Assembly (NCBI RefSeq): GCF_018687455.1 | Contig: NZ_CP061291.1 | Coordinates: forward strand, 1,116,001 to 1,180,000 | Reading direction: 5' to 3' | Origin: Polynucleobacter sp. TSB-Sco08W16 | GTDB lineage: Bacteria; Pseudomonadota; Gammaproteobacteria; Burkholderiales; Burkholderiaceae | Length of the DNA: 64,000 bases | Shown: in pieces, positions 27,572 to 36,169 of the stretch | Layout: the number at the start of each line of letters is the position of its first letter | Position numbering within the stretch: the first letter of the stretch is position 1 | Program-made: the position numbers and the translations under genes | Notes under the pieces: model-generated | Told to the model about the DNA's origin: nothing | Database searches by the model: none | Seen by the model: the letters and a program-made list of their open reading frames with translations, nothing else

Positions 27572-28420
27572 CTAAGCTTTTTTGATGGTGGCAATTACTG
27601 GAGCATGATCAGACGGCTGCTCCCAGGCTCTTGGCTCTTTATCCACTACGCTAGCGCTACATTTTTCTTTGAGGGCTTCACTAAGCAAGATGTGATCAAT
27701 ACGCATGCCTGCATTTCTTCTGAAGCCCATCATGCGATAGTCCCACCAGCTATAGGTTTTGGGTGCTTGCTCAAACATTCTGAAGGAATCAGAGAAGCCA
27801 AGGTTAATGAGCTCCTGAAAGGCATTGCGCTCTGGTGGGGAGACTAAATTCTGCCCTTCCCATGCCTTAGGATCGTGGACATCTTGATCTTCAGGAGCGA
27901 TATTGAAATCACCCAATAGGGCCAAGCGTTGGTTTTGCTCCAGTTCGCTTGCTAGCCAAGTTTGTAGTGAGTTGAGCCAATTGAGCTTGTAAGCAAACTT
28001 ATCGCTATCAGGTGACTGCCCATTAGGGAAGTAGGCTGATACCAGTCGTACTGGCTGCATACCAGCGAAAGGAATCGTTGCAGCCAGAATGCGCTGCTGC
28101 TCATCTTGGTAGTTCGGTATGTTTCTGATGGGTTTTAAGAAAGTGGTAGCAGCATCTGAGGCAATCGAGGCTAATGCAGCCTTACGCACAATGATGGCGA
28201 CACCGTTATAGGTCTTTTGCCCTGCAGCAAGGCTAAGGTAGCCAGCTGCCTCTAATTCTGAATGGGGGTACTTATCATCCGTAAGCTTAAGCTCTTGCAA
28301 GCAAAGCCCATCAATCGGCTCTTTCTTTTTTTCCTGATCTTGCAACCAACGAAGTACGTGTGGAAGGCGAACTTTTAAGGAATTCACATTCCACGCCGCA
28401 ATTCGAATTGAATCAGTCAT
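27572..28420 (-). CDS. xth: Exodeoxyribonuclease III / AP endonuclease
   Basis: A 282-residue Mg2+-dependent nuclease of base-excision repair (EEP superfamily). Landmarks: IAAWNVNSLKVRLPHVLRWL, LCLQELKLTDDKYP (metal-binding Glu), LVSAYFPNG, LLGDFNIAPEDQDVHDP (catalytic Asp/Asn), YSWWDYR, RNAGMRIDHILLS and PSDHAPVIATI (catalytic His). Its ATG overlaps the end of ntrC by 8 bases, so its translation is probably coupled to the nitrogen regulator. Confidence 0.95.
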   Translation of the reverse strand: MTDSIRIAAWNVNSLKVRLPHVLRWLQDQEKKKEPIDGLCLQELKLTDDKYPHSELEAAGYLSLAAGQKTYNGVAIIVRKAALASIASDAATTFLKPIRNIPNYQDEQQRILAATIPFAGMQPVRLVSAYFPNGQSPDSDKFAYKLNWLNSLQTWLASELEQNQRLALLGDFNIAPEDQDVHDPKAWEGQNLVSPPERNAFQELINLGFSDSFRMFEQAPKTYSWWDYRMMGFRRNAGMRIDHILLSEALKEKCSASVVDKEPRAWEQPSDHAPVIATIKKA

Positions 28421-29864
28421 CTATCCCCAGTTCCTGCAGTTTTCTTGTAATCGTATTGCGGCCAATACCCAGACGCTGAGCAGCCTCAACTCGGCGGCCA
28501 CGTGTAACCTCCAACGCAGCCTGCAATACAGCTTTCTCAAAACGTGAGCATAGCGCATCGTAGACTTCTTTGTCACCGTCCTGCAGCATTTTGACTGCTA
28601 AACGACCAAGACCACTTTCCCAATCACCTGAAACAGATTTTGTAGCCACCGGATTGCTTGGTGAAGACTCACCCTGTAAAACCACTAACTGGTCCGTAGC
28701 CTCCGACACAATATCGGCCGGCAGATCACTCACACCGATTACATTGGCAGGAGTCATCACGGTTAACCAATGACAGAGGTTCTCAAGTTGACGTACATTA
28801 CCTGGGAAAGGCATGTTACTCATCTCCTTGAGCACTTCATCGGAGAGTTTTTTGGGTTCTACATTTAAAGACTTGGCACAAGTAAGCATGAAATGCTTTG
28901 CCAAGATTGGAATATCTTCACTACGCTCGCGCAAAGCTGGCATGCGCAAACGAATCACATTAAGACGATGCATTAAGTCTTCGCGGAACAAGCCTGCGAC
29001 AACACGTTGCTCTAGATTTTGATGAGTAGAGGCAATGATGCGAACATTAGCCTTGATTGGATCCTGCCCACCAATACGGTAGAAGTGCCCGTCTGTCAGT
29101 ACGCGCAAGAGTCTGGTTTGTAAATCAAATGGTAAGTCACCAATCTCACCCAGAAAGAGCGTGCCCCCATCCGCTTGCTCAAAACGTCCACGACGTAATG
29201 TCTGAGCCCCAGGGAAAGCACCACGCTCATGACCGAAGAGCTCTGATTCCAGTAAATCTTTAGGTACTGCGGAAGTGCTCAGCGAGATGAATGGCCCCTT
29301 AGCTCGAGGACTATGCTTATGCAGTGCATGCGCTACCAACTCTTTACCTGCACCAGACTCACCAGTAATGAGCACGGTTGCATGAGATTGAGCCAGACGA
29401 CCAATGGCTCGGAAAATCTCTTGCATAGCAGGGGCTTGACCAATGATCTCAGCGGAGTCCTGTCTCAAACCAGCAAATTCTTTAGCGCCTGATTCACTTC
29501 GGATACCCTGTTCTACCGCACGATGAATTAACTCCACCGCTTTTTCTACATCAAATGGTTTTGTAAGGTATTCAAAAGCACCGCCTTGGAACGATGACAC
29601 CGCAGAATCCAAATCCGAATACGCTGTCATGATGATAACGGGCAAATTAGGATGACTTGCTTTGACATGCTGCAAAAGATCCAAGCCATTGCCACGCGGC
29701 ATACGGATATCTGAAATTAAAACCTGTGGAGTATCTTTTTCCAGCGCGTTAAGCACATCATTTGGATTGGAGAAACTCTTATGGGGAATATTCTCTCGCG
29801 CTAAGGCTTTTTCTAAAACCCAACGAATAGATTGGTCATCGTCGACGATCCAAATTGGTTTCAT
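28413..29864 (-). CDS. ntrC: Nitrogen regulator NtrC (NR-I) with altered ATPase motifs
   Basis: A 483-residue response regulator aligning end to end with E. coli NtrC. Receiver: DDD at 8-10, phospho-Asp D52 in SDIRMP, Lys102. AAA+ domain: Walker A GESGAGKE (168-175). The loop that contacts sigma54 reads GAFPGA at 215-220, with Pro218 (codon 29211-29213) in place of the threonine of GAFTGA. Walker B reads LFLGEIGD, with Gly239 (codon 29148-29150) where the Mg-binding Asp is expected. The usual N of the LNMAAI motif is serine (LSTSAV). The Fis-type helix-turn-helix (AAQRLGIGRNTITRKLQEL) is intact. It should still bind DNA and receive phosphate, but sigma54 activation looks impaired. ATGA overlap with ntrB. 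Confidence 0.95.
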   Translation of the reverse strand: MKPIWIVDDDQSIRWVLEKALARENIPHKSFSNPNDVLNALEKDTPQVLISDIRMPRGNGLDLLQHVKASHPNLPVIIMTAYSDLDSAVSSFQGGAFEYLTKPFDVEKAVELIHRAVEQGIRSESGAKEFAGLRQDSAEIIGQAPAMQEIFRAIGRLAQSHATVLITGESGAGKELVAHALHKHSPRAKGPFISLSTSAVPKDLLESELFGHERGAFPGAQTLRRGRFEQADGGTLFLGEIGDLPFDLQTRLLRVLTDGHFYRIGGQDPIKANVRIIASTHQNLEQRVVAGLFREDLMHRLNVIRLRMPALRERSEDIPILAKHFMLTCAKSLNVEPKKLSDEVLKEMSNMPFPGNVRQLENLCHWLTVMTPANVIGVSDLPADIVSEATDQLVVLQGESSPSNPVATKSVSGDWESGLGRLAVKMLQDGDKEVYDALCSRFEKAVLQAALEVTRGRRVEAAQRLGIGRNTITRKLQELGIDD

Positions 29865-30994
29865 GATGCTTTCTCCTGCCTACGGTATGGAATTTGAATG
29901 TGGAAATCGGTACGTCCAGGGCGACTATCACAAGCAATAAAGCCCTGATGTTGTTGAACAAAGGTTTGTGCCAAAGTAAGGCCTAAGCCGCTACCCCCTT
30001 CTCGCCCAGAAACTAGCGGAAAGAAAATGCGCTCAATAATTTCTTTAGGAATTCCAGGGCCGTTATCAATGACATGCAAATCCATTGCTAATTTGTAGCG
30101 ATGTTTTGCAATCGTGACAGAACGCGCCACCCTCGTCTTTAATTCAATTTGCGCAACGCCCTGACTAATCTCTTCAGAAAGAGCCTGGGCAGCGTTATGC
30201 ACAATATTAAGTACCGCTTGAATCAGTTGCTCACGATCACCCAAGACATCTGGCAAGCTAGTGTCATAGTTCCGAATGATGCGTAGGCCCTTGGGAAACT
30301 CCGCCAACACCAAACTACGAACACGCTCTAGTGCCTCATGTACATTGAAGGATTCAATCACATGAGCCTTGCGATGGGGTGCCAATAGGCGATCCACTAA
30401 GGTCTGTAAGCGATCGGATTCTTTAATAATGACTTGTGTATATTCACGCAAGCCTTTTTCAGGCAACTCAAACTCCAGCAACTGAGCTGCCCCTCGAATA
30501 CCACCCAATGGATTTTTAATCTCATGCGCTAGATTGCGCATCAATTGCTTATTTGCTTCCACTTGTTGTGTTACACGCTCATCACGCTCACTACGCAACT
30601 GCTGATCAATTGGAAACCATTCCATCATGATTAATGCGGGATCCTCTAATGCAGCTACCACCACATGAGCCGGAATACTATCTTGATGAATACTGCCCGG
30701 CAAAGAATGCAGAACCATTTCTTGGCGGTTTGCCATCACGTGACCGAGCTTTACTTCAGCAATCATGCTGTTTAAGGCCTCATTGTCACCAAATAAATCA
30801 TGCACAGATTGGCCTTCAAGTGATTTACGTGAGAGATCAAGCGCTGACTCAGCAGCAGGATTCACATAAACCAATTGTTGACTTTCCGCCTCAAAAACCA
30901 CAATGGCATTGGGCATCTGATCGAGCAATGTCGGAAAAAAAGGAGCAGCCGAAGCTGCTCCCTTGAACGAATTGCGCAACAAACCTGCGCTCAA
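29861..30994 (-). CDS. glnL: Nitrogen sensor histidine kinase NtrB (NR-II)
   Basis: A 377-residue cytosolic kinase/phosphatase that phosphorylates NtrC under nitrogen limitation. N-terminal PAS domain (LLDQMPNAIVVFEAESQQLVYVNPAAE), H-box NLAHEIKNPLGGIRGAAQLLE, N-box NIVHNAAQAL, D-box DNGPGIP and G-box GGSGLGLTLAQ are all intact. The start is a TTG at 30992-30994, chosen because AAGGAGAGAAC stands immediately upstream and no ATG precedes the PAS domain. It begins 14 bases after the glnA stop and overlaps ntrC by 4 bases. Also called ntrB. Confidence 0.94.
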   Translation of the reverse strand: MSAGLLRNSFKGAASAAPFFPTLLDQMPNAIVVFEAESQQLVYVNPAAESALDLSRKSLEGQSVHDLFGDNEALNSMIAEVKLGHVMANRQEMVLHSLPGSIHQDSIPAHVVVAALEDPALIMMEWFPIDQQLRSERDERVTQQVEANKQLMRNLAHEIKNPLGGIRGAAQLLEFELPEKGLREYTQVIIKESDRLQTLVDRLLAPHRKAHVIESFNVHEALERVRSLVLAEFPKGLRIIRNYDTSLPDVLGDREQLIQAVLNIVHNAAQALSEEISQGVAQIELKTRVARSVTIAKHRYKLAMDLHVIDNGPGIPKEIIERIFFPLVSGREGGSGLGLTLAQTFVQQHQGFIACDSRPGRTDFHIQIPYRRQEKAS

Positions 30995-31008
30995 GTTCTC
31001 TCCTTCGC

Positions 31009-32424
31009 TTACAGGGAGTAGTACATATCAAATTCGATCGGATGAGTTGTCATACGGAAACGTGTGACATCTTCCATCTTCAAATTGACATATGCATCAA
31101 TCATGGACTCAGTGAATACTCCACCGCGAGTCAAGAACTCGTGATCTTTCTTCAATGCATCCAATGCCTCTTCCAAGCTTGCGCAAACAGTTGGGATCTT
31201 TGCATCTTCTTCTGGTGGCAAGTCATACAAATTCTTGTCAGCAGCATCGCCAGGGTGAATCTTGTTCTGTACGCCATCCAAACCAGCCATCAATAAGGCA
31301 GAGAATGCCAAGTATGGGTTAGCCAATGGATCTGGGAAACGAGTTTCAATACGACGACCCTTAGGACTTGGAACGTGAGGAATACGGATAGAAGCAGAAC
31401 GGTTACGTGCTGAGTAAGCCAACTTCACTGGAGCCTCAAAACCTGGAACCAAACGCTTGTATGAGTTTGTACCTGGGTTAGTAATCGCGTTCAATGCCTT
31501 AGCGTGCTTAATGATGCCGCCAATGTAAAAGAGTGCGAACTCAGACAAACCTGCGTAGCCATTGCCAGCAAACAAGTTCTCGCCGTTCTTCCAAACGGAT
31601 TGGTGAACGTGCATACCAGAACCATTGTCGCCAACTACTGGCTTAGGCATAAAGGTTGCTGTCTTGCCATAAGCATGGGCAACGTTTTGAATAACGTATT
31701 TTTGCCAGATAGTCCAGTCAGCGCGCTGTACCAATGTGCTGAACTTAGTACCCAGTTCGTTTTGGCCTTGACCAGCAACTTCATGGTGATGAACTTCAAC
31801 TGGAATGCCCAATGATTCAAGGATCAAACACATTTCAGAACGCATATCCTGGAATGTATCTACTGGAGCAACTGGGAAATAACCGCCTTTTTTACCTGGA
31901 CGGTGGCCAGTGTTACCGCCTTCGATTTCCGCGCCAGATGACCATGGAGCTTCTTCGGAATCAATCTTCACGAAGCAACCCTGCATGTCAGCACCCCAAC
32001 GAACGCCATCAAAAATGAAGAATTCTGGCTCTGGACCAAAGTACGCAGCATCGCCTAAACCAGTGCTCTTCAAATACGCTTCAGCGCGTTTTGCAATGGA
32101 ACGTGGATCGCGGTCGTAACCTTTTCCGTCTGCTGGCTCGATCACATCACATGTCAACACCAAAGTTGGCTCTTCATAGAATGGATCGATGTAAGCCGCT
32201 GTTGGATCTGGTTTGAGCAACATGTCAGAAGCTTCAATACCCTTCCAACCAGCAATAGATGAACCGTCAAATGCATGACCGCTCTCAAATTTGTCTTCGT
32301 CAAAAGCAGAAATAGGAACTGTCGTGTGCTGCTCTTTACCCTTTGTATCTACAAAGCGGAAATCAACGAAAGTACATTCTTTCTCTTTAACTAACTTCAT
32401 TACATCAGCGACGGTCTTCGTCAT
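31009..32424 (-). CDS. glnA: Glutamine synthetase, type I
   Basis: A 471-residue GSI that makes glutamine from glutamate, ammonia and ATP. Catalytic and metal motifs: DGSSIAGWKGI, GPEPEFFIFD, EVAGQGQNELGTKFSTL, GDNGSGMHVHQSVWK, NPGTNSYKRLVPGFEAP, and the adenylylation loop NLYDLPPEEDAKIP with the modified tyrosine near residue 400, so it is expected to be controlled by GlnE adenylylation. Length and N-terminus match the enterobacterial enzyme. GAGGAG precedes the ATG. The upstream region carries two NtrC-type palindromes; ntrB and ntrC follow in the same direction. Confidence 0.98.
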   Translation of the reverse strand: MTKTVADVMKLVKEKECTFVDFRFVDTKGKEQHTTVPISAFDEDKFESGHAFDGSSIAGWKGIEASDMLLKPDPTAAYIDPFYEEPTLVLTCDVIEPADGKGYDRDPRSIAKRAEAYLKSTGLGDAAYFGPEPEFFIFDGVRWGADMQGCFVKIDSEEAPWSSGAEIEGGNTGHRPGKKGGYFPVAPVDTFQDMRSEMCLILESLGIPVEVHHHEVAGQGQNELGTKFSTLVQRADWTIWQKYVIQNVAHAYGKTATFMPKPVVGDNGSGMHVHQSVWKNGENLFAGNGYAGLSEFALFYIGGIIKHAKALNAITNPGTNSYKRLVPGFEAPVKLAYSARNRSASIRIPHVPSPKGRRIETRFPDPLANPYLAFSALLMAGLDGVQNKIHPGDAADKNLYDLPPEEDAKIPTVCASLEEALDALKKDHEFLTRGGVFTESMIDAYVNLKMEDVTRFRMTTHPIEFDMYYSL

Positions 32425-32554
32425 GCAAATCTCCTCTATTAACTAAACTCGGAATTCAATATCAAGGCATACACCCTTGTTCATTCCAGGCATCAAACCT
32501 GCCCAATGGATGTATGTAATTTACTGAAGCAAACAACGGGGAATAGTCATTATT

Positions 32555-32569
32555 GCACTAATTGAGTGC
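32555..32569 (-). promoter_or_regulatory. NtrC-type binding site 1 upstream of glnA
   Basis: GCACT-N5-AGTGC, a perfect 15-bp palindromic match to the NtrC enhancer pattern (consensus GCACY-N5-RGTGC). Centre at 32562, about 138 bases before the glnA start codon. Confidence 0.8.
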
Positions 32570-32606
32570 TCAATTACCCCTTTTATCACCTAATAATTGG
32601 TATTTT

Positions 32607-32621
32607 GCACTCATTTAGTGC
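32607..32621 (-). promoter_or_regulatory. NtrC-type binding site 2 upstream of glnA
   Basis: A second perfect GCACT-N5-AGTGC, extended to TTGCACT...AGTGCAA over 32605-32623. Its centre (32614) is 52 bases from site 1, almost exactly five helical turns, so both dimers would bind one DNA face as at enterobacterial glnA. Site 2 ends 8 bases from the cinA-like gene's stop. Confidence 0.8.
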
Positions 32622-32630
32622 AATATTGAG

Positions 32631-33491
32631 CTAGGTGATGTCGTGGATCTCGTAACCAAGTTCTTGAGTGCCCGTTCTGAGGGCAATCCAAGCACTTTCT
32701 AGCAAATTTGCATTGCCTTTGATGCCTAATTCAATATGCCTCTCGGCATAAACGCCTCCCCTGCTGGCATCGCCGACGGACGGGAGACTAAAGACCTTCA
32801 CCCCAGGGAAATTGGCCTCTATACGCTCCATTAAAGGGGTCAAAGTGGACTCAATACCCTTTGGCACGATAAAGCTTTGCTCTGCCCAGTTTTCCTGATG
32901 GAAGAGATCTTGGTAGTGCGTATCTAAGCACCAAGCCATCATGGGTGCAGCCATCACTGGAAAGCCAGGAAGAAAGTGATGCTCTTTAATTCGAAAACCT
33001 GGGATTTGGTTGTATGGATTGGGAATAATTTCACTGCCAAGCGGAAACTCACCCATCTTGAAGCGATGCTGATTTTCCGGTGTATTCAAATCTGCTTTAA
33101 TCGGATCACCCTCGGCCATCGACTGAATGCGTCCGGCAATCAGCTCTTGTGCAGTCGGATGTAGCTCTGTTTTTGTACCTAATGCAAGCGCAGCACATTG
33201 ACGTGTGTGATCGTCAGGAGTTGCGCCAATCCCGCCAGTACTAAATACGATATCGCCGCTAGCAAAACTATCTTTTAAGGTGGCAGTAATTTGCTCAGGA
33301 TCATCAGCAACATATTTCGCCCATGTAAGGCTCAAACCACGCTCATTCAAGAGCTCAATGAGCTTACTCATATGTTTATCTTGACGGCGACCAGACAGGA
33401 TCTCGTCACCAATCACAATCAAACCAAATCGCCTTGTCACCGAATCTTTTGCTGGTACATCTACTGCTACTTTTTTGATTACATCAACCAT
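32631..33491 (-). CDS. Competence/damage-inducible protein A, molybdopterin-binding-like domain only
   Basis: A 286-residue protein with a MoCF/MogA-like fold: FGLIVIGDEILSGRRQDKHMSKLIELLNERGLSL and STGGIGATPDDHTRQCAALALG are the CinA N-terminal signatures, and HHFLPGFPVMAAPMM follows. Full CinA also has a C-terminal nicotinamide-nucleotide amidase domain (deamidase); that domain is absent here, so this is the shorter CinA-N type found in many betaproteobacteria. In related enzymes this domain acts as an ADP-ribose-type pyrophosphatase. Its start overlaps the EI24 gene by 8 bases. Confidence 0.88.
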   Translation of the reverse strand: MVDVIKKVAVDVPAKDSVTRRFGLIVIGDEILSGRRQDKHMSKLIELLNERGLSLTWAKYVADDPEQITATLKDSFASGDIVFSTGGIGATPDDHTRQCAALALGTKTELHPTAQELIAGRIQSMAEGDPIKADLNTPENQHRFKMGEFPLGSEIIPNPYNQIPGFRIKEHHFLPGFPVMAAPMMAWCLDTHYQDLFHQENWAEQSFIVPKGIESTLTPLMERIEANFPGVKVFSLPSVGDASRGGVYAERHIELGIKGNANLLESAWIALRTGTQELGYEIHDIT

Positions 33492-34353
33492 GATAGGGAA
33501 GCTCCGGATCTACTATGCGTGATTCAACTGTTAATGATTTTTCTAATTCCTCTTGCCTCAGTGTTTGTAAAGCATCCAATAAAAAATGGCTAAACCAGAG
33601 AGCGGCAAAAACAAAGATGAGAGAGTAAACCCAAAGGGCAACAAAACTCACAATAGGAAATAACACCAATGCAAGTGCCGAAGTGGCCCAGAAGAAGGTC
33701 GGAACTGCGCCGAGCATGCCCGAGACAATACCCATAGTGAGCAATGCCCAACGGTATTTATCTAATAAGAGATCACGCTCTTCTGTACTCGCGTGTTTAG
33801 CCAATACGTCATAAGACATCAAGCGCATCGTGAGCCATCCCCAAAGCAAAGGGGGCAACACGGCCACAAGTGGAGGCACCCACCACACGGGGAGCGTCAA
33901 CATCACTAATACCAAGCAAATCAATGCAGACCACAGCGTGTATACCAGGCCACCAAAGAAGCCACCGCCCCGCTTACATTCCAAATCGCGATAACTAGCT
34001 TGCTTAATCACGATATTCACAATGGCAGGCACCGTTGAGAAGGCAATGAATACCAAAAGGCTAATTGTGATTAAAGGAATGATGAGCATCACAAAAAATA
34101 ACGGTGCAATCCATGCTCGTGCATTTTCAAAGCCAGCCCAAATAAGACCCTCTTGAATCCAGCTGGTAAACATCGAAGTTGTCAGGAAAACACTTAACGC
34201 CTCTAGAGCTGGTGTCCAGGTTAGCCAAATGAGGCAGCCCCACAAGACAGAGACAATCAAAAAAGGGCGCAAGCTTAACCACAGCATTCGAGGATGCATC
34301 GTTCCCACGAGTGCAAGCCCAAACGATTTAAATACTTGCTGTACTCCAACCAT
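33484..34353 (-). CDS. EI24-domain (CysZ-like) inner-membrane protein
   Basis: A 289-residue integral membrane protein. The start VQQVFKSFGLALVGTMHPRMLWLSLRPFLI and the later KRGGGFFGGLVYTLWSALICLVLVML region are typical of EI24/CysZ-family proteins; about six hydrophobic segments are visible. CysZ is a sulfate channel, but no sulfate-assimilation genes are adjacent, so the substrate is unknown. It overlaps the CinA-type gene and lies 30 bases after the desaturase gene. Confidence 0.83.
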   Translation of the reverse strand: MVGVQQVFKSFGLALVGTMHPRMLWLSLRPFLIVSVLWGCLIWLTWTPALEALSVFLTTSMFTSWIQEGLIWAGFENARAWIAPLFFVMLIIPLITISLLVFIAFSTVPAIVNIVIKQASYRDLECKRGGGFFGGLVYTLWSALICLVLVMLTLPVWWVPPLVAVLPPLLWGWLTMRLMSYDVLAKHASTEERDLLLDKYRWALLTMGIVSGMLGAVPTFFWATSALALVLFPIVSFVALWVYSLIFVFAALWFSHFLLDALQTLRQEELEKSLTVESRIVDPELPYHG

Positions 34354-34383
34354 ATAACCCCTATGACATGCACATTGGCATGG

Positions 34384-35355
34384 TTACTTTGGCAATAATT
34401 CTTTAAAGGCGTGAACCAAGCCTTGCCACTGCTGCATGACCACATTTTGAGAAACGGTTAAGTTTCTCACCCCTGTGGGATAAGCCACCTTTGGGAAGAT
34501 AGCAGTCTTTAATGCCATATCCCACCATGGAAATAAAATACCAAAATTACATCCACCCAATACCCCAGGCTTTCCAATAGCCTCGTGCCCATAACCTACA
34601 GCATGATGCATACGGTGATACATCGGCGATATCAAGAAATAGCGTGCTGCACCCAGATGGACTTTGATATTGGCGTGCTGCCAACTTTGAATAAATTGAC
34701 TCAAAGCAACTAGCGCAATAAATTGACCTGGAGAAACGCCGAATAGAAGCGCAAAGAATGCCATTACTACTGCACGCATGATGTCATCTAAAAAATGATT
34801 GCGATTATCAGACCATGCAGTCATCACCGTTTGACTATGATGTAAGGCATGCAACTGCCACCACCAATTAAAGGCATGTGATGCACGGTGATAACAGTAA
34901 TCCACAAAATCAAGCAATACAAGGTAGAGCAAGAAACTCACTACTGGAATTGATGTGATTCCTGGCCACCAATTTTCAACATTGAAACGATCAAATCGAA
35001 AATCATGCAAGACAGAATCTATTTCAAAGAAGAAGCCTGATAAAGCAATAAATACCAGACCGTGAAAAATTCCCAAACGATGAAACAAGGTATAGAAGAG
35101 ATCCGCCTTGGTTGATGACGCAAAGCGCTCTTGTACTTCTGCTGGAGCCAAGCGCTCCCAAGTTCTGAGCACTACTACGATCAGCAATATTTGAATACAG
35201 CCAAATAAAAACCAATCCACCCCATCAAACACATCCTCTGCCCAAGACATCAAGTCCAACTGATACAAAATGGGTCCCACGATATTGGAGAAGACCCATT
35301 CCTGGGCTACGCCATAGGCATTTGATATTTCAGAGGGGATGGCTGCAAAATTCAT
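34384..35355 (-). CDS. Sterol desaturase / fatty-acid hydroxylase family protein
   Basis: A 323-residue membrane di-iron enzyme. The histidine clusters that bind the diiron centre are visible: HRASH in DYCYHRASHAFNWWW, HALHHS, and YHRMHHAVGYGHEA, with NRNHFLDD between them. About four hydrophobic segments surround them. Such proteins hydroxylate or desaturate lipids at the inner membrane; bacterial substrates are mostly unassigned. It lies 3 bases after the polysaccharide deacetylase gene, suggesting coupled expression and perhaps envelope-lipid modification. Confidence 0.88.
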   Translation of the reverse strand: MNFAAIPSEISNAYGVAQEWVFSNIVGPILYQLDLMSWAEDVFDGVDWFLFGCIQILLIVVVLRTWERLAPAEVQERFASSTKADLFYTLFHRLGIFHGLVFIALSGFFFEIDSVLHDFRFDRFNVENWWPGITSIPVVSFLLYLVLLDFVDYCYHRASHAFNWWWQLHALHHSQTVMTAWSDNRNHFLDDIMRAVVMAFFALLFGVSPGQFIALVALSQFIQSWQHANIKVHLGAARYFLISPMYHRMHHAVGYGHEAIGKPGVLGGCNFGILFPWWDMALKTAIFPKVAYPTGVRNLTVSQNVVMQQWQGLVHAFKELLPK

Positions 35356-35358
35356 GCT

Positions 35359-36165
35359 TTATTTTGACTGATCTACCAATTTTTTGGGCGGCATCGATTC
35401 TTTGAGTTCTTTGGGTATCAAGCCAAAGCAAAATCCACGCTGCTTTAAGTTCACAATTAACTGCTCCAGCACTGCTGGCGCCCATGGGTCCTTTCTGGAC
35501 CAAATACCCAAATGAGCCATGGTGATGTCGCCATCTCTCATGTCTCGACTTGCCCTCTCTAGCAACACACTGTTGGGATGTTTATCAGAGTTCAGCTCAT
35601 CCCCTAGGAATCCAGCATGTGCCCAACCAATATGTTGATAGCCACACATATCCCCCATCCGAATGAGTGTCGGTGAGGTTTTCCCACCAGGAGCACGCCA
35701 GATTTTTTGCAATGGCTGCTTAGTCATTTCTTGGAAGCGTTGATCAACGCGGCGAATCTGTTTGCACATCGTCGCCTCGCTGTACAGAACAGTCTCTCCA
35801 GCCTTTGGACCAAATTGAGGCTTTTCGAAGACTTGGCCTTTAGGCCCATCTTTGACGAAGTAGTCGTGATCATAGGTATGGCTACCAAAATGATGCCCTT
35901 CTTTAGCGAGCTCCTGCCAAAACGGTTTCCAAGACTCATCTAATGCGTAATCACCGCGAAAGGTTTTTTCATTTGCCAAAAAGAATGTGGCCTTAACATC
36001 CTGGCGCTTCAAAATTTCTGCAACCTTCTGAGCAACAGACATATTGCCAGTATCAAAAGTCAAATAGACCGTCTTATTACAACTGGCTATCTGCGCAATA
36101 CTGCCAAATGAAAAACAGCCGAGCATAAGCGCGGCTGCTAATAGAGCGATTTGATGGCGCTTCAT
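35359..36165 (-). CDS. Exported polysaccharide deacetylase family protein with TFDTG motif
   Basis: A 268-residue NodB-fold protein with an N-terminal signal peptide (residues 1-24). Motif 1 reads TFDTG: the catalytic-base Asp38 is kept but the usual second Asp (metal ligand) is Thr39. Motif 2 is the canonical H-T-Y-D-H in GSHTYDHDYF, and motif 3 is KIWRAPGGKTSP. Some peptidoglycan deacetylases of the PdaA group also vary at the second Asp (Asn), so activity is plausible. The ATG at 36165 has GGGAG upstream; an in-frame extension into the preceding gene is rejected. Substrate (peptidoglycan or exopolysaccharide) is unknown. Confidence 0.88.
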   Translation of the reverse strand: MKRHQIALLAAALMLGCFSFGSIAQIASCNKTVYLTFDTGNMSVAQKVAEILKRQDVKATFFLANEKTFRGDYALDESWKPFWQELAKEGHHFGSHTYDHDYFVKDGPKGQVFEKPQFGPKAGETVLYSEATMCKQIRRVDQRFQEMTKQPLQKIWRAPGGKTSPTLIRMGDMCGYQHIGWAHAGFLGDELNSDKHPNSVLLERASRDMRDGDITMAHLGIWSRKDPWAPAVLEQLIVNLKQRGFCFGLIPKELKESMPPKKLVDQSK

Positions 36166-36169
36166 CCTA

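Noticed and set aside
32490..32506. Possible sigma54 promoter for glnA on the minus strand (GG-N10-GC with partial CA..G and T matches)
   Set aside because: GG-N10-GC is expected by chance in a gap of this size, the flanking consensus is poor, and the adjacent NtrC has lost key sigma54-contact residues.
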